Made by a program: the position numbers and the translations under genes | The notes under the pieces: model-generated | Seen by the model: only the letters and a program-made list of their open reading frames with translations | Databases searched by the model: none | Told to the model about the DNA's origin: nothing | DNA from: Phaseolibacter flectens ATCC 12775 | Lineage (GTDB): Bacteria > Pseudomonadota > Gammaproteobacteria > Enterobacterales > Enterobacteriaceae | Length of the DNA: 64,000 bases | Direction of reading: 5' to 3' | Assembly: GCF_000518745.1 (NCBI RefSeq) | Contig: NZ_JAEE01000001.1 | Coordinates: 493,084 to 557,083, forward strand | Shown here: positions 20,980 through 30,955 of the stretch, in pieces | Layout: each line of letters opens with the position of its first letter | Numbering within the stretch: position 1 is the stretch's first letter

Positions 20980-23436
20980 CTATCTGAGATTGAAACGTTT
21001 ACTGCGTGTTGTTGCTGTTGCCTTCGCGGGTTCGTCAGGCCAAACATGTTTCGGATAACGTCCCTTCATCTCTTTTTTGACCTCAAGATAAGCACCCTGC
21101 CAAAATCCGGCGAGATCTTGAGTCAACTGCAAGGGCCTTAAGGCGGGAGAAAGCAACTCAAGTAATAACGGCACGCGCCCTCTTGCGATAGTGGGCGTTG
21201 TCGTTTCCCCGTACAACTCCTGCAAACGAACCGATAAAATCGGTGGTTTATCGCTATGATAGTTTATCCGTATTTTATTTCCTGTTGGCACAGTATAATA
21301 GGTTGGCAGTTCAATCTCTAGTTGCTGTTTTTGCTGCCAGTTCAGCAGTGATAACATCGCCTGAGCCAGATTAACCTGAGTTAAACTGGACAGGGCAGTG
21401 CCTGTTAACGTCAACAGCGCTGGCGTTAACCATTGCTCTAACGTGTCAAGTAACGCCCCCTCACTTACCTCTGGCCAGTTCTCGGTACCTAACCAACGTT
21501 TAGCACAGGCAATGCGAGCCCGTAATTGGCTTGCTTCATCATTCCAAGGGAGCACGCCTAGGCCTTTTTTGCGTATCCAATCAAACATCGCCGCCTGAAA
21601 TGCGCCGGGATCCACTTGCTGGCTCGGGATAGAGGATAAAACGATTTTACCCAATGTAGTGCGGTTCCAGACTCGAAGTCGCGCCTGTTGCTCATCCCAT
21701 TCGGCATGACGCTGTTGCGTGATAAGTGCGGGGCAATACTGTGTTAACTGCAAAAATTCAACCGGTAACGCCAATTGGATCACTGACTCAGTGCGTTCTG
21801 GCGTTTGCTGTTGGCTTAGAATGATAAGCCACTCAAAATGGGCAAGGGCACTCCCTTCAGGCAGGGTGGCACCAGCGCCATTTGCTTGTAAATAACGCGA
21901 GGTATGTCCTCTTCTTTTCGCCAATCGATCATGAAAGCTTGTCAATAATAGGGGGAGCACATGAGGATCTTGATAGCGCCCTCCCTGACTGTTAAATCGA
22001 GATTGCAGTTGCTGTTGGCGTGCTTGCCACTGTGGCAAAGCCTGGGACAGGCTATCTCTGAGATCGTGCCCTAAATGACGAGCAGGTTGTTCAATAATTG
22101 CAGCGAGGTAACACGCCGTGATCGTTTCTTCCTTAGACGAGGCTTGGCATAATAGTGCAGCTACCCTTGGCTCGGTACCGATCTCAACCATACGTCGCCC
22201 TAATGCCGTGAGTTGCCTTGTCGCAGTAATGGCACCAAGGTTTATCAAATGCTTGACAGCCGCAACCACTAGCGCGCTAGGTGGGGGGGTGACCCATTGC
22301 AATTGTTGTGGGTCATGGCACCCCCAAGCGAACACCTCTAACATTAAGCCACTCAGATCACTTCGTGTCATTGCCGCATCTTTATTTCTTGGCAACCTTT
22401 CAGCCTGCTCTTTATTCAATAAGTGCCAACATTGGCCCGGTGCCAAACGACCGGCACGTCCCGCTCGCTGAGTCATTGATGATTGGCTAATAAAACGAGT
22501 GTGTAACACCGTCAGGCCACTTTTACTATCAAAATACACTAAACGTTCTAGACCGGTGTCCACCACGAGGGTGATCCCTTCAATGGTTAAACTGGTTTCT
22601 GCAATATTAGTCGCTAGCACCACTTTTCTGCGTGTCACTGGTGAAGGGATCATCGCCTGCAACTGAGATTCCCAACTCAAATTGCCATGAAGAGGGAAAA
22701 GATCGGTGTTGGCCGGACAGTCCATAGCCAAGGCTGTCTGTACTGCACGAATTTCTTTTTCGCCGGGTAAAAAAAGCAAAAGAGAGCCTGAATTATGCTG
22801 TAAAATGTCGAGTACCGTGCGAGCAACGGCTAAATGAAATGGCTGGCGATCGGCTAATGGCGTATAGTGTCGGATCACAGGAAAGCTGTTCCCTGAGGCA
22901 CTGAGGGTCACCGAATCAGGTAATAATGTCGCCAGTCCTGGATTATCGAGCGTGGCGGACATGAGCAACAATTTTAGATCAGGCCGTAAACTCTGTTGAA
23001 TATCCAATAATAACGCCAAGGCGAGATCGGCATGTAAACTGCGTTCATGGAATTCATCCAAGATGATCAGAGCGATATCATTAAGCTCAGGTCGCTGCTG
23101 CATCAGACGAATCAATAGGCCTTCTGTCACGACCTCTAAACGCGTCTCCACACTGATAAGAGACTCACCTCGGATCCTATACCCCACTGTCTCGCCACAT
23201 TTTTCACCTAATTGCTCCGCAAGCCTTAACGCCACTTGCCTCGCGGCAAGGCGACGGGGTTCAAGCATGATGATCCGACCAGTTCCCCCCATGGCGTTAA
23301 GGAGCTGAAGAGGAAGCCACGTTGATTTTCCTGCCCCAGGGGGCGCTATCAAACAGACTTGTGGGTGATCCTGCAACGCGTTGAGCAAGGCGGCTAACAC
23401 CTCACTCACTGGACAATCCTGCAAAATCCCCCCCAC
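20980..23436 (-). CDS. hrpB: ATP-dependent RNA helicase HrpB
   Basis: DEAH-family helicase of 818 residues, the usual length. Walker A is GAGKSTWLP (near residue 35), motif II is DEFH in IILDEFHERS, motif III SATLD, and motif VI QRAGRAGR. The C-terminal HrpB-specific domains follow. E. coli HrpB function is poorly defined. It precedes mrcB on the same strand and is divergent from thpR. Confidence 0.95.
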   Translation of the reverse strand: MGGILQDCPVSEVLAALLNALQDHPQVCLIAPPGAGKSTWLPLQLLNAMGGTGRIIMLEPRRLAARQVALRLAEQLGEKCGETVGYRIRGESLISVETRLEVVTEGLLIRLMQQRPELNDIALIILDEFHERSLHADLALALLLDIQQSLRPDLKLLLMSATLDNPGLATLLPDSVTLSASGNSFPVIRHYTPLADRQPFHLAVARTVLDILQHNSGSLLLFLPGEKEIRAVQTALAMDCPANTDLFPLHGNLSWESQLQAMIPSPVTRRKVVLATNIAETSLTIEGITLVVDTGLERLVYFDSKSGLTVLHTRFISQSSMTQRAGRAGRLAPGQCWHLLNKEQAERLPRNKDAAMTRSDLSGLMLEVFAWGCHDPQQLQWVTPPPSALVVAAVKHLINLGAITATRQLTALGRRMVEIGTEPRVAALLCQASSKEETITACYLAAIIEQPARHLGHDLRDSLSQALPQWQARQQQLQSRFNSQGGRYQDPHVLPLLLTSFHDRLAKRRGHTSRYLQANGAGATLPEGSALAHFEWLIILSQQQTPERTESVIQLALPVEFLQLTQYCPALITQQRHAEWDEQQARLRVWNRTTLGKIVLSSIPSQQVDPGAFQAAMFDWIRKKGLGVLPWNDEASQLRARIACAKRWLGTENWPEVSEGALLDTLEQWLTPALLTLTGTALSSLTQVNLAQAMLSLLNWQQKQQLEIELPTYYTVPTGNKIRINYHSDKPPILSVRLQELYGETTTPTIARGRVPLLLELLSPALRPLQLTQDLAGFWQGAYLEVKKEMKGRYPKHVWPDEPAKATATTRSKRFNLR

Positions 23437-23558
23437 TGTATTTATGATAAAGTAGCGGCAGTATAGCCGTTTTCATCGCGACCGCCCATCAACAGTATGT
23501 TGTTAAGCCGCGGTGAATATTAATGGTAGCAGATCGTAGTCATTCAATAAGGAGCATT

Positions 23559-24110
23559 ATGTTAGATAATCTGCCTACGGGGCAGCGCACAAACTATTTG
23601 ATTGCGATTGCCCTACCAAAGACATTGCAGCAGGAGATCGTCCGCTGGCGAGCCGACCATTTTTCTTTTGATACCGGCTATCCGATTGCTGCGCAATCTC
23701 TCGTCTTGCCGCTTATTGTGATGCAAAATCTAACGGAAAGGCAGATTGCAGACTTTCAACACCTGTTACAGGATACCCACTTACCGGCTTTTACGCTCAG
23801 ATTAAATGATGCGGAGTATTGGCATACTTCAAGACAAATTTGGCTAGGTTGTCGTCCCGCAGACCGAAAATTACTGCAACTTGCCTCTTTGCTCCGCTCA
23901 CGAGCCGCAAGAATGGGGTGTTCCCTGCCCCTGTCGCCTTGGCATCCCAGAGTTCTCCTTTGGCGACACGTAAAAAGTGGTACAAAATTACCGAAAATTG
24001 ACGTGAGTTGGTCGATTGCCATTGAGCAGTTTTCGTTATATTCCTGGCCTGAACACGGTCGAAGCGACCGCTTTCAGTTGGTACGGCATTTTCCACTGAC
24101 AAAAGGCTAA
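23559..24110 (+). CDS. thpR: ThpR/LigT-like 2H phosphoesterase homologue lacking both catalytic motifs
   Basis: A 183-residue protein from the ATG at 23559 behind AAGGAG, in the place of E. coli thpR (ligT) between hrpB and sfsA. The similarity is clear (PKTLQQEIVRWRADHF; LLRSRAARMGCSLPLSPWHP; WSIAIEQFSLYS). The 2H family needs two H-x-T/S-x motifs. Here the first (E. coli HLTL) is V49-L-P-L52 and the second (E. coli HITL) is R131-V-L-L134, so both catalytic histidines are missing. The frame is open, but RNA 2',3'-cyclic phosphodiesterase activity is not expected. Either the gene is decaying or it keeps a non-catalytic role. Confidence 0.85.
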   Translation: MLDNLPTGQRTNYLIAIALPKTLQQEIVRWRADHFSFDTGYPIAAQSLVLPLIVMQNLTERQIADFQHLLQDTHLPAFTLRLNDAEYWHTSRQIWLGCRPADRKLLQLASLLRSRAARMGCSLPLSPWHPRVLLWRHVKSGTKLPKIDVSWSIAIEQFSLYSWPEHGRSDRFQLVRHFPLTKG

Positions 24111-24117
24111 TTTCATT

Positions 24118-24828
24118 ATGCACTACCTTCCAGCGTTGCGCAGTGCCATTCTAATTAAACGTTATAAACGTTTCTTGGCGGATGTTTTGACTCCTGCCGG
24201 CGAGATATTCACTCTCCATTGTGCCAATACGGGGGCGATGACAGGTTGTGGTCAGCCAGGCGATCGGATCTGGTATTCAACCCATCATTTAAGTCGCAGA
24301 AAATATCCACACAGTTGGGAATTGACGGAAACTGCCAGTGGTGCTTTGATCTGTGTCAACACCCAGCGCGCGAATGCACTTTTTAAAGAAATGCATCAAC
24401 AACATCCGTTACCCCAACTGCGCCATTATTCACAAATCACTCGCGAAGTGCGATTGCCTGCCTCAGGCAGCCGGATCGATTTTTTATTGGAAGCACCGGG
24501 AGAAATCCCTTGTTATCTTGAGGTAAAATCCGTCACTTTGTGTGAGTCAGGACATGGCTATTTTCCTGATAGCCCCACCTTACGTGGGCAGAAGCATCTG
24601 CAGGCATTGAGCGATCTTGTTAAGGCTGGGAAACGTGCTATCCTTTTTTTTGCCGTGCTGCACAGTGACATATGCTGTGTTTCGCCTGCATTATATATTG
24701 ATCCTATTTATACTAATTTGTTATTAGCAGCGATCGATACGGGTGTGGAAGTTATTGCTTGTAAAGCCAAATTTAGTTCCGATATCATAACGTTAGGTGA
24801 GCAGATACCTTTTATTTTACCCACGTGA
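24118..24828 (+). CDS. sfsA: SfsA family DNA-binding/nuclease-like protein
   Basis: A 236-residue SfsA protein (E. coli 234), linked to sugar fermentation stimulation. It has the N-terminal OB-like part (LIKRYKRFLADVLTP, HCANTGAMTGCG) and a C-terminal nuclease-like core with YLEVKSVTL. It starts eight bases after thpR and ends 163 bases before dksA, as in E. coli. Biochemical function remains uncertain. Confidence 0.93.
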   Translation: MHYLPALRSAILIKRYKRFLADVLTPAGEIFTLHCANTGAMTGCGQPGDRIWYSTHHLSRRKYPHSWELTETASGALICVNTQRANALFKEMHQQHPLPQLRHYSQITREVRLPASGSRIDFLLEAPGEIPCYLEVKSVTLCESGHGYFPDSPTLRGQKHLQALSDLVKAGKRAILFFAVLHSDICCVSPALYIDPIYTNLLLAAIDTGVEVIACKAKFSSDIITLGEQIPFILPT

Positions 24829-24991
24829 ACCGTGACCAATTGGCTTTTTTTATATCATTAACAACAACAAGTCCCCACTCAGTTGATAACAATAATTGCC
24901 AACATAGTGACTTTCTGTTATTTATACCGCCCTGTTTTTTGCCGCGCCGGAATTTCGGTCATAAAAGTAGGTGTTATCCAGGAGAAATATT

Positions 24992-25447
24992 ATGCAAGAA
25001 GGGCAGAGCCGTAAAACATCGTCCCTGAGTATCCTTGCCATCGCTGGTGTTGAACCTTACCAGGAGAAAGCAGGCGAAGAGTACATGAATGCAGCCCAGC
25101 TAGACCATTTTCGCAAGATATTGGTCGCTTGGCGTAATCAGCTCAGAGATGAAGTCGATAGAACCGTTAGCCATATGCAGGATGAAGCGGCAAACTTCCC
25201 CGATCCTGCTGATCGTGCGACTCAGGAAGAAGAGTTCAGTATTGAACTCCGTAACCGAGATCGTGAGCGTAAATTGATTAAAAAAATTGAGAAGACACTG
25301 AAAAAAGTCGAAGACGATGACTTTGGTTTTTGTGAAGCTTGTGGCATTGAAATCGGTATTCGACGTTTGGAAGCACGTCCAACAGCCGATCTTTGCATTG
25401 ATTGTAAAACACTCGCTGAAATCCGAGAAAAACAAATGGCGGGATAA
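24992..25447 (+). CDS. dksA: RNA polymerase-binding transcription factor DksA
   Basis: A 151-residue protein, the same length as E. coli DksA when started at the ATG at 24992 behind CCAGGAGAAA. It binds the RNA polymerase secondary channel and potentiates ppGpp. The coiled-coil tip carries the key residues [11 protein letters not shown], close to E. coli DPVDRAAQEEE. The zinc finger is C-x2-C...C-x2-C (CEACG and CIDCK). An in-frame ATG seven codons upstream was not chosen. Confidence 0.97.
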   Translation: MQEGQSRKTSSLSILAIAGVEPYQEKAGEEYMNAAQLDHFRKILVAWRNQLRDEVDRTVSHMQDEAANFPDPADRATQEEEFSIELRNRDRERKLIKKIEKTLKKVEDDDFGFCEACGIEIGIRRLEARPTADLCIDCKTLAEIREKQMAG

Positions 25448-25453
25448 AACTGC

Positions 25454-25499
25454 GGCTAAACGAACGATTTACACTTTCCTCTCGTCGTCACGTTTAGCC
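25454..25499 (+). terminator. Hairpin between dksA and gluQ
   Basis: GGCTAAACG (25454-25462) pairs with CGTTTAGCC (25491-25499) across a loop of about 28 bases, seven bases after the dksA stop. In E. coli and Shigella a dksA-gluQ intergenic terminator limits read-through into gluQ; this stem sits in the same place but lacks a strong U-tract. Confidence 0.55.
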
Positions 25500-25516
25500 T
25501 CTGTGATTTATTAATT

Positions 25517-26467
25517 GTGACTCGTCATTTACCCCAACAAACGATAGGGCGTTTTGCCCCATCACCTTCCGGAGAACTGCATTTCGGTTCTCTGGTTGCT
25601 GCACTCGGCAGTTATCTCAGTGCCAAAGCCCAACATGGCCGATGGGTAGTACGAATCGATGATCTGGATCCTCCCCGTGAAATGCCAGGTGCGGCTCACC
25701 TCATCCTCACCCAACTTGAGCATTATGGTTTGTACTGGGACGGACCTATCCTATGGCAATCAAAAAGGCGACAGGCATACCAAGATATAACTGAACAACT
25801 TATTGCACAAGGGCTCGGTTATTTTTGTGATTGTTCACGCAAACGGATCCAAGCACTGGGGGGCTACTATGATGGTCATTGCCGTCATAGACAATGTCCC
25901 GCCTCAGGCTCCGCCTTACGCTTGTTTCAGCAGCAGCCAATCACCTCTTTTATCGATAAAATACACGGCAAAATTACCTGTAACGCGCAACTAGCAAGTG
26001 AAGATTATATTATCAAACGCCGCGATGGTTTATTTGCATACAATCTGGCGGTCGTGATTGATGATCACTTCCAAGGGATAACCGAAGTGGTTCGAGGCGC
26101 CGATCTGATTGAGCCGACGGTCCGTCAAATTTCCCTTTATCGCCAATTACAATGGCAGGTTCCTGATTATCTGCATCTGCCACTAATTATGACCGGCGTT
26201 AACAGCAAGTTATCTAAACAAAATCGAGCCCCTGCCTTACCTAAGGGCGATCCCCGTCCTATTTTAATCATGGCGCTACAACATCTCGGACAAACTGTCT
26301 GTGAGGAATGGCCTGATTTCTCTCTTGAACAACTCCTTAATTGGGCTATTTTATATTGGGATCCTAAAAATATCCCTTTAAACTCGGCTTTAATAACATT
26401 GCAACAGCTATTATCATTCTCAAATGCCTCTGACCAGGCTATGATTGAGCGTAAAATAACAGATTAA
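25517..26467 (+). CDS. gluQ: Glutamyl-Q tRNA(Asp) synthetase
   Basis: GluRS-like protein that glutamylates queuosine in tRNA(Asp), 316 residues. It has the HIGH-like [13 protein letters not shown] and the KMSKS-like KLSKQN. The zinc site is present as [19 protein letters not shown], without the anticodon-binding domain of true GluRS. Start is a GTG at 25517, just upstream of a good family match ([10 protein letters not shown]); there is no clear Shine-Dalgarno. It follows dksA, as in E. coli. Confidence 0.95.
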   Translation: MTRHLPQQTIGRFAPSPSGELHFGSLVAALGSYLSAKAQHGRWVVRIDDLDPPREMPGAAHLILTQLEHYGLYWDGPILWQSKRRQAYQDITEQLIAQGLGYFCDCSRKRIQALGGYYDGHCRHRQCPASGSALRLFQQQPITSFIDKIHGKITCNAQLASEDYIIKRRDGLFAYNLAVVIDDHFQGITEVVRGADLIEPTVRQISLYRQLQWQVPDYLHLPLIMTGVNSKLSKQNRAPALPKGDPRPILIMALQHLGQTVCEEWPDFSLEQLLNWAILYWDPKNIPLNSALITLQQLLSFSNASDQAMIERKITD

Positions 26468-26494
26468 CTATTTGAGCTACTGATGAGGTGTACT

Positions 26495-27898
26495 ATTTTT
26501 ACCCGTGTCGCTAATTTTTGCCGTAAAGTTTTATCTAAAAATGACCGCCCTTCTCAAAAAACGGTTATCAAAAACGTGATCAACATTGTTCCTCGCGAAC
26601 GGCATAACATTTCTCGTAAAGACATCAGTACCAACGCCTTAAAAGTCTTAAATCGCCTCAATAATGCAGGTTTTCAAGCCTTTTTGGTTGGTGGTGGTGT
26701 GCGCGACCTCTTGCTAGGTAATAAACCAAAAGATTTTGATATATCAACCAATGCAACGCCTGAACAGATGCGTAAACTCTTCCGCAACTGTCGCTTAGTC
26801 GGACGGCGTTTCCGGCTGGCTCATGTGATGTTCGGGCCAGAGGTGATCGAAGTTGCCACTTTCCGTGGTCATCACGCAGAAAATGAGGATAACCCAAGTA
26901 ACAATCCCGTCTCTCAACGAGGCAAAGAAGGCATGTTACTGCGCGATAATATCTTTGGCTGTATTGAAGATGATGCCCAACGCCGCGATCTGACAATTAA
27001 TAGTCTCTACTACAGCAGCGCAGACCTCACTGTTCGCGATTATGTTAATGGGTTAGAGGATCTCAAACTTGGCATTATAAGATTAATTGGTGATCCTGAA
27101 ACGCGCTATCGGGAAGATCCCGTCAGAATGTTACGCGTTGTTCGTTTTGCGGCCAAACTGGATATGCAGATCGCAGCAGAAACCGCAGAGCCGATTGAAC
27201 GCTTGGCTCCCTTGCTTTCTAGTGTCCCTGCTGCGCGTTTATTTGAAGAAACACTGAAATTATTGCAAACAGGCTGTGGGGTTAAAACTTACCAATTACT
27301 GCGAGAATATAAGCTGTTTTCAGTACTTTTTCCTCTGATTAGTCAGCATTTTACGCCTAATTCTGACAGTTACATGGAAAAACTGATCCTCCGAGTATTG
27401 GAAAATACCGATCACCGGTTAAATAATGCAATGCGAGTCAATCCTGCCTTCTTATTTGCCGCCCTGTACTGGTATCCACAAAATGAGAAATCCCAGCAAA
27501 TTCATCATGAAAGCGGTCTACCTTGGTTTGAAGCCTTTGCCCTCGCCATGAATGATACCCTTGATGAAGCCTGCCGTTCTCTGTCGATACCCAAGCGATT
27601 TACTACCATGATCCGCGATATCTGGGATTTACAGTTAAGGATCTCTCGTCGTCACGGTAAACGTGCATGGCGACTGATGGAACATCCAAAATTCAGAGCT
27701 GCCTATGATTTATTGATCTTACGAGCAGAAATTGAGCATAATCAAGAATTACTGCGTCTCGGTCAATGGTGGGAAGCGTTTCAACAAGCCACAGTCCCAG
27801 AGCAGAGCGGTATGGTACAACAATTGGGAATGGATCCGACTCGTAAGCGCCGTCGTTACCGTCCGCGTCGCCGTTCTGAACAACAGGCATCGCATTAA
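26495..27898 (+). CDS. pcnB: Poly(A) polymerase I, probably starting at AUU
   Basis: PcnB adds 3' poly(A) tails that destabilise RNAs. The protein has the nucleotidyltransferase core [19 protein letters not shown] with its DxD pair, [24 protein letters not shown], and a basic C-terminal tail ([11 protein letters not shown]). E. coli pcnB starts at a rare AUU; here ATT at 26495 begins [14 protein letters not shown], aligned with the E. coli start, behind GAGGTG (26485-26490). An ATG at 26483 is in frame but overlaps that Shine-Dalgarno. I therefore prefer ATT, giving 467 residues. It is followed by folK after two bases. Confidence 0.93.
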   Translation: MFTRVANFCRKVLSKNDRPSQKTVIKNVINIVPRERHNISRKDISTNALKVLNRLNNAGFQAFLVGGGVRDLLLGNKPKDFDISTNATPEQMRKLFRNCRLVGRRFRLAHVMFGPEVIEVATFRGHHAENEDNPSNNPVSQRGKEGMLLRDNIFGCIEDDAQRRDLTINSLYYSSADLTVRDYVNGLEDLKLGIIRLIGDPETRYREDPVRMLRVVRFAAKLDMQIAAETAEPIERLAPLLSSVPAARLFEETLKLLQTGCGVKTYQLLREYKLFSVLFPLISQHFTPNSDSYMEKLILRVLENTDHRLNNAMRVNPAFLFAALYWYPQNEKSQQIHHESGLPWFEAFALAMNDTLDEACRSLSIPKRFTTMIRDIWDLQLRISRRHGKRAWRLMEHPKFRAAYDLLILRAEIEHNQELLRLGQWWEAFQQATVPEQSGMVQQLGMDPTRKRRRYRPRRRSEQQASH

Positions 27899-27900
27899 TC

Positions 27901-28386
27901 ATGGCCAAAGTCTATCTCGCATTGGGCAGTAACCTGCACAACCCTGTCCAGCAGGTTAACGATGCTCTGCTTGCCCTGTCGAGGTTGCCTTTGACTGAAC
28001 GATTGGCAACCTCTGACTTTTATCGAACCCCCCCTTATGGTCCTCAAGATCAGGATCATTTTTTGAATGCGGTGGTTTTACTCGATACCCAGTTGTCGCC
28101 ACTTGAACTGCTTGATCAAACCCAACGTATTGAGCTTGAACAAGGTCGAGTACGCAAAGCAGAACGATTCGGACCAAGAACACTGGATATTGATATTCTG
28201 TTATTCGGCAATCAAGTGATTGAGCATCCTCGTCTGCAAGTGCCTCACTATGATATGCATCAGCGCGCATTTATGCTGCTTCCTCTTTATCAACTGGCAC
28301 CGCAGCTGCAATTACCCGATGGCCGGAAGTTACACACGTTGGTCAACACGGTGGATTGTTCATCCATCACACCGTGGTTTAGTTAA
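27901..28386 (+). CDS. folK: HPPK: 6-hydroxymethyl-7,8-dihydropterin pyrophosphokinase
   Basis: Folate-pathway enzyme transferring pyrophosphate from ATP to 6-hydroxymethyl-dihydropterin. It is 161 residues (E. coli 159). It starts AKVYLALGSNL and has the catalytic FGPRTLDIDILLFG block and VPHYDMHQRAFML. It overlaps pcnB's operon with a two-base gap, suggesting co-transcription. Confidence 0.96.
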   Translation: MAKVYLALGSNLHNPVQQVNDALLALSRLPLTERLATSDFYRTPPYGPQDQDHFLNAVVLLDTQLSPLELLDQTQRIELEQGRVRKAERFGPRTLDIDILLFGNQVIEHPRLQVPHYDMHQRAFMLLPLYQLAPQLQLPDGRKLHTLVNTVDCSSITPWFS

Positions 28387-28457
28387 CGGTATTCGAGGTG
28401 AGTTGGCGAGGATTTTAGGCTAGACTGGGTCGTTTACCTAAAAGAAGAGCCTGACTA

Positions 28458-29252
28458 ATGAAGCCTACGACGATAGAACAATTACGCCAATGGAAGCAGC
28501 AAGGTCATAAATTCGCTAGCCTGACCGCTTATGATTACAGTTTCGCCCGCCTGTTTGAAAATCAGGGAATTCACGTGCTATTGGTTGGCGACTCACTGGG
28601 TATGACCATTCAGGGTCATGACTCAACCCTCCCCGTCAGTGTCGAAGAGATGGTTTACCATACCCGTTGTGTCCGGCGGGGTGCTCCCAATGCGCTGCTG
28701 CTGTCTGACCTGCCCTTTATGAGTTATGGCACCCCACAACAAGCTTGTGAAAATGCCGCGAGTCTGATGCGAGCAGGGGCGAATATGGTAAAAATAGAAG
28801 GGGGAAGCTGGCTGGCTGAAACAGTACAAACCCTGACCGAACGTGCGATCCCAGTTTGTGGTCATCTGGGCTTAACCCCACAATCAGTCAACCTCTTTGG
28901 CGGTTATAACGTGCAAGGGCGCGCGCCCGCTGAGGCAGAAACCTTACTGAACGATGCGCTGAAATTGCAACAATCAGGCGCCCAATTACTGGTTCTAGAA
29001 TGTGTCCCAGCCACCTTAGCAGCCACGATCAGTCAGCAACTGACTATTCCGGTCATTGGTATCGGTGCAGGTAACCAGACCGACGGCCAAATTCTGGTGA
29101 TGCATGACGCATTTGGGATCAATGAAGGCCACTTACCAAAATTTTCCAAAAACTTCCTTGCCGGCCACTCCGATCTCCGTACTGCTATCCAACGGTATAT
29201 CCAAGAGGTGGCTGACCAAAACTACCCCGCTCCTGAGCATTGCTACAATTAA
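28458..29252 (+). CDS. panB: Ketopantoate hydroxymethyltransferase
   Basis: First enzyme of the pantoate branch: alpha-ketoisovalerate plus methylene-tetrahydrofolate gives ketopantoate. It is 264 residues, identical in length to E. coli. It shows [21 protein letters not shown], the metal-binding VGDSLG and VKIEGG, and [17 protein letters not shown]. It is followed 16 bases later by panC. Confidence 0.97.
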   Translation: MKPTTIEQLRQWKQQGHKFASLTAYDYSFARLFENQGIHVLLVGDSLGMTIQGHDSTLPVSVEEMVYHTRCVRRGAPNALLLSDLPFMSYGTPQQACENAASLMRAGANMVKIEGGSWLAETVQTLTERAIPVCGHLGLTPQSVNLFGGYNVQGRAPAEAETLLNDALKLQQSGAQLLVLECVPATLAATISQQLTIPVIGIGAGNQTDGQILVMHDAFGINEGHLPKFSKNFLAGHSDLRTAIQRYIQEVADQNYPAPEHCYN

Positions 29253-29268
29253 CCCTTAGGTGACTGAA

Positions 29269-30135
29269 ATGAAAATCATATCAACAATTCGCGAGTTACG
29301 GACAACATTACTCGAGTTGCGTCGCACTGGCCAACGTTTGGCGTTGGTCCCCACCATGGGCAACCTGCACGAAGGACATATGGCACTGGTTGAGGCGGCT
29401 CGTCAGCATGCGGATATCGTCGTCGTTTCGATATTTGTTAATCCACTGCAATTTGACCGCGAAGAAGATTTGAATAATTATCCAAAAACCTTACAGCAAG
29501 ATTGTCAGCAACTTGAACAACAGCAAGCAGATGTGGTTTTCGCCCCTCAAATTGATGAAATTTACCCTGACGGTACAGACACACACACATTTGTTGAGGA
29601 GCCCGTCCTTTCCTCATTGCTCGATGGCGCTCAACGACCCGGTCATTTCCGAGGCGTCACCACCGTCGTCAGTAAGTTATTTAATTTAGTCCAGCCTGAT
29701 ATCGCCTGTTTTGGTGAGAAAGATTTCCAGCAACTGGCGATCATCCGCAAACTGGTTAAGGATATGGCCTATGATATTCAGATTGTCAGTATCCCAACAG
29801 TACGAACACTCGATAAACTCGCCTTAAGCTCACGCAATAATTATCTGACCGCTGAAGAACGAGATCGCGCACCGGTATTGAGCAGTGTTATGCGATTGAT
29901 CGCCGAAAGGATCGCGCAAGGAGAGAATGACTATGCCGTACTGATCAGTGATGCAGAACAGCAATTACGCCAAGAAAACGTTGAGCCAGATGGCCTTGCC
30001 ATTTGTGATGCTGAAACCCTACAGGCCGTCAGTGAGACGACCAACGTTGCCGTAATTTTGATGGCGGCATGGTTAGGTAAAGCGCGGCTTATCGATAATA
30101 TGACGGTTGAACTGCCCACATCAACGCCGACATAA
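29269..30135 (+). CDS. panC: Pantothenate synthetase
   Basis: Joins pantoate and beta-alanine with ATP, 288 residues from the ATG at 29269 (behind TTAGGTGA). It has [10 protein letters not shown] (HIGH-like), [20 protein letters not shown] and [10 protein letters not shown]. The usual D-G-L-A before SSRN reads D-K-L-A here. panD, which supplies beta-alanine and usually lies next to panC, is not present at this locus. A GTG at 29260 is an alternative start. Confidence 0.95.
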   Translation: MKIISTIRELRTTLLELRRTGQRLALVPTMGNLHEGHMALVEAARQHADIVVVSIFVNPLQFDREEDLNNYPKTLQQDCQQLEQQQADVVFAPQIDEIYPDGTDTHTFVEEPVLSSLLDGAQRPGHFRGVTTVVSKLFNLVQPDIACFGEKDFQQLAIIRKLVKDMAYDIQIVSIPTVRTLDKLALSSRNNYLTAEERDRAPVLSSVMRLIAERIAQGENDYAVLISDAEQQLRQENVEPDGLAICDAETLQAVSETTNVAVILMAAWLGKARLIDNMTVELPTSTPT

Positions 30136-30144
30136 TGGTATGAT

Positions 30145-30170
30145 CCCGGCCTTTCACGTTTCAGGCCGGG
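30145..30170. terminator. Terminator-like hairpin between panC and yadH
   Basis: CCCGGCCT (30145-30152) pairs perfectly with AGGCCGGG (30163-30170) over a 10-base loop, between convergent panC and yadH. There is no strong U-tract on either side. Confidence 0.55.
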
Positions 30171-30184
30171 TCAATTAGCTTGTC

Positions 30185-30955
30185 TTAGCTACGCAGCCCG
30201 CGTCCCTGCTGGATAAGACGCCAAACCAAAACATAAAATACGGCGATGAAAACCAGTAGGATCAAGATGCTCCAAATCACTGGCACATCATGGATACCAA
30301 GAAAACCATACCGAAAACCACTTATCATATACACCACCGGATTGAGCTTTGAAACAGCCTGCCAAAATGGAGGGAGCAGTTGTAATGAATAAAAAACACC
30401 CCCTAGATAGGTTAGCGGTGTCAGCACAAAGGTGGGGATCAGACTGATATCATCAAAGGTGCGCGCAAAGACCGCGTTAAGTAACCCCGCCAATGAAAAT
30501 AAAATCGAGGTTAATAAAATAGTTAATGCGACCATTGGCCAATAAAAAACATGAAAGGGAACAAACAGTAGGGATACAACGGTAACTAAAATACCCACGC
30601 AGATCCCTCTGGCAACCCCGCCTCCGACATAACCGGCAATAATAATATGAGTCGGTACCGGCGCAACCAGCAATTCTTCAATGTTACGCTGGAACTTAGC
30701 ACTAAAAAAAGAAGACGCGACATTTGCATAAGAATTAGTAATGACAGCCATCATAATCAAGCCAGGAACGATAAACTGCATATAGCTAAAGCCATGCATC
30801 TCACCAATGCGCGAACCAACCAGATTACCAAAAATGATAAAATACAAACTCATGGTGATCACAGGTGGAACAATCGTCTGGATCCATATTCTCAAAAAAC
30901 GGTGTGTTTCTTTCGCCCATAGACGTTTAAGGGCAACCCAATATAATTGCATCAT
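30185..30955 (-). CDS. yadH: ABC transporter permease YadH
   Basis: A 256-residue ABC-2 type inner-membrane permease with about six transmembrane segments (MMAVITNSYANVASSFF; AVFARTFDDISLIPTFVLTPLTYLGG, typical of the family). It overlaps the yadG stop by four bases and pairs with that ATPase. The substrate is not known. In E. coli panD and yadI separate it from panC; here it is adjacent. Confidence 0.94.
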   Translation of the reverse strand: MMQLYWVALKRLWAKETHRFLRIWIQTIVPPVITMSLYFIIFGNLVGSRIGEMHGFSYMQFIVPGLIMMAVITNSYANVASSFFSAKFQRNIEELLVAPVPTHIIIAGYVGGGVARGICVGILVTVVSLLFVPFHVFYWPMVALTILLTSILFSLAGLLNAVFARTFDDISLIPTFVLTPLTYLGGVFYSLQLLPPFWQAVSKLNPVVYMISGFRYGFLGIHDVPVIWSILILLVFIAVFYVLVWRLIQQGRGLRS

